DNA of 9,870 bases. Origin: Flavonifractor avicola (GTDB taxonomy: Bacteria; Bacillota; Clostridia; Oscillospirales; Oscillospiraceae). The position numbers were made by a program, and so were the translations under genes. The notes beneath the pieces are model-generated. The model was given only the letters and a program-made list of their open reading frames with translations, made no database searches and was not told the origin of the DNA. Shown here piece after piece: positions 6,693 through 9,870 of this stretch. The number at the start of each line of letters is the position of its first letter. The stretch's first letter is position 1. The DNA is taken from assembly GCA_019116915.1 (NCBI GenBank), contig DXAS01000089.1:1-9870 (forward strand), given 5' to 3'.

Positions 6693-6724
6693 GCAAAATT
6701 TTTTGCGGATGCAAAATTTTTTAC
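6693..6724. promoter_or_regulatory. Candidate upstream activator sequence: two tandem AT-rich dyads
   Basis: The 12-mer GCAAAATTTTTT occurs at 6693-6704 and 6711-6722, an 18-bp period. The first copy extends to the dyad GCAAAA-TT-TTTTGC and the second differs from it by one base in the right arm. They lie about 165 and 183 bp upstream of the predicted sigma-54 start point, in the range usual for enhancer sites, and overlap the stop codon of the activator gene. Confidence 0.55.
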
Positions 6725-8064
6725 AGGTTATATTTTTGCAGTTTATATTTCAGGTTCTGTCTGGACAGGCCCAGCAGACGGGCAGCCTGCGAGATGGAGG
6801 AGGATTGTTCCATAGCCTTGTGCAGCAGCTCCCTTTCATACTGTTCCAGCGCCTTGGTCAGTGAAAAGCCCGGGTCAATATCTCCCTCCCGGCTCTCTTC
6901 CGCCAGGGATACCTCCTGATACTCCAGGGCGTCCTCCATGTGGTCCAGCACCAACAGCTCGGAGCGGGCGGAGGCAAAGGCTCCCTCGATGACATTCTGC
7001 AGCTCCCGCACATTGCCGGGCCAGCTGTACCGTTCCAGCCGGCGGAGGGCCTGATCACTGATCCCCCGGATGCTGCGCTTCATCTTCCGGTTATACTGGT
7101 CGATAAAATAGCGAATGAGCAGCGGAATATCTCCCACTCGCTTCCGCAAGGGAGGCAGCGTAATTCTCACCACACCAAGGCGGTAGTACAGATCCTCCCG
7201 CAGCCGGTGTTCCCGGATCAGCTTGGCAGGCTCCTCGTTGACAGCCGCCACGATACGCACATCAAAGGGGATGTCCCGGCTGCCGCCCAGGCGGCGGACC
7301 TTCTTCTCCTCCAATACCTTTAATAATTTAGCCTGGAGGCCGATCTCCATGGAGTTGATCTCATCCAGAAACAGCGTGCCTCCGTCGGCCTCCTCCAGCA
7401 GACCTTTCCGGGTCAGAGCGCCGGTGTAGCACCCCTTCTCAGTGCCAAAGAACAGGCTCTCCAGCAAATTGGCCGGAATGGCCGCACAGTTCTGGGAGAC
7501 AAAGGGCCTGCCGGAACGCCGTCCCTCGCTGTGGAGGGACTCTGCCACCAGTTCCTTGCCGGTGCCCGTCTCGCCGTAAATGAGCACGGAGGAATCCAGG
7601 GGCGCCACGTCCCGGATGCGTTTCTTCAGGGCCAACATAGCCGGGTCCTGGGTGATGATGCGGTCCAGGGTGGAAATGCCTCCCTCCCCCCGGATAACCC
7701 GCTGATCGATGGAGTGGAACTTGGAGGAGTCAATGACGCACGCCACCTGTCCGTCCACCACGATGGGGATGGTGGTGGACTCCAGCAGCACCCGCTCGCC
7801 CCGGCGGTTATTGATGTCCTGCAATACATTATAAGAAGGCTTTCCGGTTCTCAGTGCCTGGATGATGGTGCTGCTCTCCTCGTCCAGTTCAGGATACAAT
7901 TCAAAGATATGCAGCCCCACCGTCTCACCGGAACGCCAGTAGTTGTCCAGAAAAATCCGCTGAAACTCCACTATACCGTCCCGGTTGGCGATGAGCAGTC
8001 CATCCGTGTCCTCACACAGGCGGATCACATCCGCGATCTGTTCCGCCACCTCTCTGTCCTGCAT
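6721..8064 (-). CDS. RocR-like sigma-54-dependent transcriptional activator
   Basis: This 447-residue enhancer-binding protein has an N-terminal PAS-like sensor (about 15-120), a central AAA+ sigma-54 activation domain (about 135-365) and a C-terminal Fis-type helix-turn-helix (about 424-445, SISQAARLLGLSRQNLKYKL). Walker A is GETGTGK (164-170), Walker B GGTLFLDE (228-235), and RLREDLYYRL (287-296) and WPGNVREL (348-355) complete the ATPase. The sigma-54-contacting loop reads GCYTGA (211-216) rather than GAFTGA. There is no receiver domain, so control is probably by a ligand, as in RocR. A longer frame reaches an ATG at 8208, but the ATG at 8064 has a near-perfect GGAGGAG 6 nt upstream. The extension would run through the rpoB promoter and a hairpin, so 8064 was chosen; an ATG at 8079 is a weaker alternative. 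It very likely activates the adjacent operon. Confidence 0.92.
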   Translation of the reverse strand: MQDREVAEQIADVIRLCEDTDGLLIANRDGIVEFQRIFLDNYWRSGETVGLHIFELYPELDEESSTIIQALRTGKPSYNVLQDINNRRGERVLLESTTIPIVVDGQVACVIDSSKFHSIDQRVIRGEGGISTLDRIITQDPAMLALKKRIRDVAPLDSSVLIYGETGTGKELVAESLHSEGRRSGRPFVSQNCAAIPANLLESLFFGTEKGCYTGALTRKGLLEEADGGTLFLDEINSMEIGLQAKLLKVLEEKKVRRLGGSRDIPFDVRIVAAVNEEPAKLIREHRLREDLYYRLGVVRITLPPLRKRVGDIPLLIRYFIDQYNRKMKRSIRGISDQALRRLERYSWPGNVRELQNVIEGAFASARSELLVLDHMEDALEYQEVSLAEESREGDIDPGFSLTKALEQYERELLHKAMEQSSSISQAARLLGLSRQNLKYKLQKYNL

Positions 8065-8070
8065 CCTGCT

Positions 8071-8077
8071 CTCCTCC
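8071..8077 (-). promoter_or_regulatory. Ribosome-binding site fixing the activator start
   Basis: GGAGGAG in mRNA sense lies 6 nt before the ATG at 8064. The upstream in-frame ATGs at 8079 and 8208 lack a comparable site, so this decides the start codon. Confidence 0.8.
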
Positions 8078-8094
8078 ATCCTGCCGCAGACATG

Positions 8095-8121
8095 AAAAAA
8101 ATCTGGATTTCTCCAGATTTT
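8095..8121 (-). terminator. Hairpin with GAAA loop and U-tract in the activator leader (attenuator-like)
   Basis: In mRNA sense a perfect 10-bp stem (AAAATCTGGA / TCCAGATTTT, 8121-8098) is closed by a GAAA tetraloop, and the T-run continues to seven T (8101-8095). It has the form of an intrinsic terminator but lies 18 nt upstream of the activator's ribosome-binding site, so it would act as an attenuator or a block to incoming transcripts. In DNA it is also a dyad 13 bp upstream of the rpoB -35. Confidence 0.55.
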
Positions 8122-8134
8122 CACCAAACAGCCG

Positions 8135-8164
8135 TTGACTTTTCCTGTGATTTCATGGTATACT
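8135..8164 (+). promoter_or_regulatory. Sigma-A promoter of rpoB
   Basis: TTGACT (8135-8140), an 18-bp spacer and TATACT (8159-8164) with an extended -10 TG. The predicted start is near 8171, about 230 nt before the rpoB ATG. It is the only strong plus-strand promoter seen upstream of rpoB. Confidence 0.82.
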
Positions 8165-8190
8165 AAAACGCTCTTAACTTCCGATTGCGT

Positions 8191-8312
8191 CAGAACATTC
8201 TGCCCCACTGTGTGGTCAGTTTAACACAACAGGGCGGAAAGCGCAAGAGGATATCAGAATATTTTTATCCACGCATCCGGGTGTTCGCATCCGGTAACCT
8301 ACCGCCCCTTTT
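8191..8312 (+). other. Structured rpoB leader RNA
   Basis: The leader between the promoter and rpoB has no credible gene but several inverted repeats. These are CAGAACATTCTG (8191-8202), CCAC/GTGG (8205-8215), GGATA/TATCC (8249-8270) and CCGGGTG-TTCG-CATCCGG (8277-8294), a 7-bp stem with one G-U pair and a UUCG loop. GGGCGG (8232-8237) can pair with CCGCCC (8302-8307), enclosing the last two, and is followed by CTTTT (8308-8312), an attenuator-like shape. Its function is unknown. Confidence 0.4.
8218..8246 (-). promoter_or_regulatory. Candidate promoter of the sigma-54 activator gene
   Basis: In mRNA sense TTGCGC (8246-8241), a 17-nt spacer and TAAACT (8223-8218) with an extended -10 TG. The hexamers are only fair matches. 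A start near 8211 would give a leader of about 145 nt that crosses the rpoB promoter region and the GAAA-capped hairpin. Confidence 0.35.
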
Positions 8313-8402
8313 GTATGATTTGACGGAAAGCAGCAACCTTCGCCGGAATCGTCCCCCTGTGGCGGCGGTTCCAGACAATGAAATCGAGGTGTTTTTTCTA
8401 CG

Positions 8403-9870
8403 ATGGTCAAGGACGTCTACTTCGGCAAGACCCTCCGCAAAAGCTTCGCCCGCCATGAAGAGATCCTGGAAATGCCCAACCTGCTGGAGGTGCAGAAGAA
8501 CTCCTACAAGTGGTTCCTGGAGACAGGCCTGCGTGAAGTCTTTAAGGATGTGGCCTCCATTACCGACTACGCCGGCAATCTGGAGCTCTCCTTCATCGAC
8601 TACTCCATGGATGAGCCTCCCAAGTACAACGTGGAGGAATGCAAGGCCCGGGACGCCACGTACGCCGCTCCTATCAAGGTCTGGGTGCGCCTGCGCAACA
8701 AAGAGACCGACGAGATGAAGGAGCAGGAGATCTTCATGGGAGATTTCCCCCTGATGACCAAGGCCGGTACCTTTGTCATCAACGGCGCCGAGCGCGTCAT
8801 CGTCTCCCAGATCGTCCGTTCCCCCGGCATCTATTATGCCCGCACCGAGGATAAGACCGGCAACGTGGTGTACGCCACCACCGTCATTCCTTACCGCGGC
8901 GCCTGGCTGGAGTATGAGACCGATCTCAGCGACATCTTCTATGTCCGCATCGACAAGAACCGCAAGCTGCCCATCACCTGCCTGATCCGGGCCGTGGGTC
9001 CCAAGACCGACTCCGAGATTCTGGAGCTGTTCGGCAACGATCCCCGCATTGTGGCCACCCTGGAGAAGGACGCCTGCAAGACCTATGAGGAGGCCCTGCT
9101 GGAGATCTACCGCAAGCTGCGCCCCGGCGAGCCCCCCACGGTGGACTCCGCCGAGAGCCTGCTCAACGCCCTCTTCTTCGACCCCCGCCGGTACGACCTG
9201 TCCGCCGTGGGCCGCTACAAGTTCAACAAGAAGCTGGCCATCTGGTCCCGCCTGTCCGGCCAGAAGCTGGCCATGCCCATCGTGGACCCCACCACCGGCG
9301 AGATCCTGGCCGAGCCCGGCGTGGTGCTCACCCGTGAGCAGGCCCGGGAGCTGGAGGCCAAGGGCGTCAATGAGGCCGTGCTGGACCTGGAGGGCGGCGT
9401 ACAGCTGAAGGTGTTCTCCAACAACATGGTGGATATGGCCGGCTTTGTGGACTTTGACCCCGCCCAGTGCGGCGTCACCGAAAAGGTGCGCTTCTCCGTC
9501 CTCCAGGAGCTGCTGCAGAACTACTCCGGCGAGGAGCTGCAGGAGGCTGTCAAGGACCGCATCGATGACCTGGTTCCCAAGCACATCATTGTGGACGACA
9601 TCATGGCGTCCATCAACTACCTGAACTGCCTGGCCCATGGCGTGGGCAACGCCGACGACATTGACCACCTGGGCAACCGTCGTCTGCGCTGCGTGGGCGA
9701 GCTGCTGCAGAACCAGTTCCGCATCGGCTTCTCCCGCATGGAGCGCGTCATTCGGGAGCGCATGACCATTCAGGACCTGGACATCGTCACTCCCCAGTCC
9801 CTGATCAACATCCGTCCCGTTACCGCCGCGATCAAGGAGTTCTTCGGTTCCTCCCCCCTGAGCCAGTTCA
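8403..9870 (+). CDS. rpoB: RNA polymerase beta subunit, N-terminal part (3' end outside window)
   Basis: This is the catalytic beta subunit of RNA polymerase. The first 489 codons are present. The N-terminus MVKDVYFGKTLRKSFARHEE and the following LEMPNLLEVQKNSYKWFLETG are family hallmarks, as are FVINGAERVIVSQIVRSPG (beta protrusion), YRGAWLEYETD and NRRLRCVGELLQNQFRIG. The window ends in the rifampicin-resistance region with FFGSSPLSQF, where the residue equivalent to E. coli Q510 is proline (P485). The ATG at 8403 has a GAGGTG ribosome-binding site 11 nt upstream. An in-frame TGA at 8379-8381 excludes a longer protein. It is transcribed away from the str operon, with its own promoter at 8135-8164; rpoC would be expected next, outside the window. 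Confidence 0.98.
   Translation, partial: MVKDVYFGKTLRKSFARHEEILEMPNLLEVQKNSYKWFLETGLREVFKDVASITDYAGNLELSFIDYSMDEPPKYNVEECKARDATYAAPIKVWVRLRNKETDEMKEQEIFMGDFPLMTKAGTFVINGAERVIVSQIVRSPGIYYARTEDKTGNVVYATTVIPYRGAWLEYETDLSDIFYVRIDKNRKLPITCLIRAVGPKTDSEILELFGNDPRIVATLEKDACKTYEEALLEIYRKLRPGEPPTVDSAESLLNALFFDPRRYDLSAVGRYKFNKKLAIWSRLSGQKLAMPIVDPTTGEILAEPGVVLTREQARELEAKGVNEAVLDLEGGVQLKVFSNNMVDMAGFVDFDPAQCGVTEKVRFSVLQELLQNYSGEELQEAVKDRIDDLVPKHIIVDDIMASINYLNCLAHGVGNADDIDHLGNRRLRCVGELLQNQFRIGFSRMERVIRERMTIQDLDIVTPQSLINIRPVTAAIKEFFGSSPLSQF

Noticed and set aside
3618..6815. Very long plus-strand open frame (over 1000 codons) opposite the M20D and YtcJ-like genes
   Set aside because: Its translation is rich in His, Gly, Leu and Val with no family motifs, and it runs antisense to two genes with complete catalytic motifs. 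It is a by-product of strong GC bias at third codon positions.
8065..8208. 48-residue N-terminal extension of the sigma-54 activator
   Set aside because: It would be translated through the rpoB promoter and a terminator-like hairpin, has no ribosome-binding site at 8208, and does not resemble the start of the PAS domain. The ATG at 8064 has GGAGGAG.
8272..8294. Direct repeat CGCATCCGG at 8272-8280 and 8286-8294
   Set aside because: Much of it is explained by the CCGGGTG-TTCG-CATCCGG hairpin, and two 9-bp copies alone are weak evidence for an operator.
8265..9668. Minus-strand open frame opposite rpoB
   Set aside because: It is antisense to an unmistakable RpoB, with Gly/Val/His-rich shadow composition.
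1..9870. Insertion sequences, CRISPR arrays, tRNA or rRNA genes, attachment sites
   Set aside because: No transposase or integrase motifs, regularly spaced repeats, cloverleaf-like stretches or duplicated ends around the cassette were found by reading.

Overview
The window looks like a chromosomal piece from a GC-rich member of the Clostridia, most likely an Oscillospiraceae-type gut anaerobe (Flavonifractor/Intestinimonas-like). That is inferred from the Firmicute form of S12, an L7Ae-like gene next to rpsL, strong Shine-Dalgarno sequences, a RocR-like sigma-54 activator and the RpoB N-terminus. The genus cannot be fixed from sequence reading alone.

Layout. Positions 1-2102 hold the start of a str operon on the minus strand. 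A strong sigma-A promoter (2074-2102) is followed by an L7Ae/YbxF-like RNA-binding protein gene, rpsL (S12), a hairpin-rich spacer of about 215 nt, rpsG (S7, GTG start) and the N-terminal third of fusA (EF-G), which runs off the left edge. Positions 2158-6561 hold a three-gene catabolic operon, also on the minus strand: a YtcJ-like amidohydrolase, an M20D-family peptidase/amidohydrolase and a YfcC-family membrane transporter. It is preceded by a textbook -24/-12 sigma-54 promoter and followed by a very GC-rich 32-nt palindrome. Immediately upstream lies a RocR-like sigma-54 enhancer-binding protein (6721-8064, minus) with its own long terminator. Two tandem AT-rich dyads at its stop codon sit about 165 and 183 bp upstream of the predicted sigma-54 start point, a plausible activator-binding site. 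From about 8135 the plus strand carries a strong promoter, a structured leader of about 230 nt, and the first 489 codons of rpoB, which stops at the right edge inside the rifampicin-resistance region.

How the genes work together. The sigma-54 cassette forms a self-contained unit: a PAS-containing activator senses a small molecule, opens the sigma-54 promoter, and the operon imports a substrate (YfcC) and hydrolyses it with two metal-dependent amidohydrolases. An N-acylated or amide-linked amino-acid derivative or small peptide is a reasonable guess, but the substrate is not visible in the sequence. The cassette sits exactly between the transcription block (rpoB) and the translation block (L7Ae-rpsL-rpsG-fusA). 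These are normally contiguous and co-directional in Firmicutes; here they are divergent, so the locus also marks a genome rearrangement. Both housekeeping promoters share a TTGACT -35, an extended -10 and an AAAATC...GATTTT dyad upstream.

No rRNA, tRNA, insertion sequence, CRISPR array or phage gene was seen. No gene-free stretch exceeds 300 bases.
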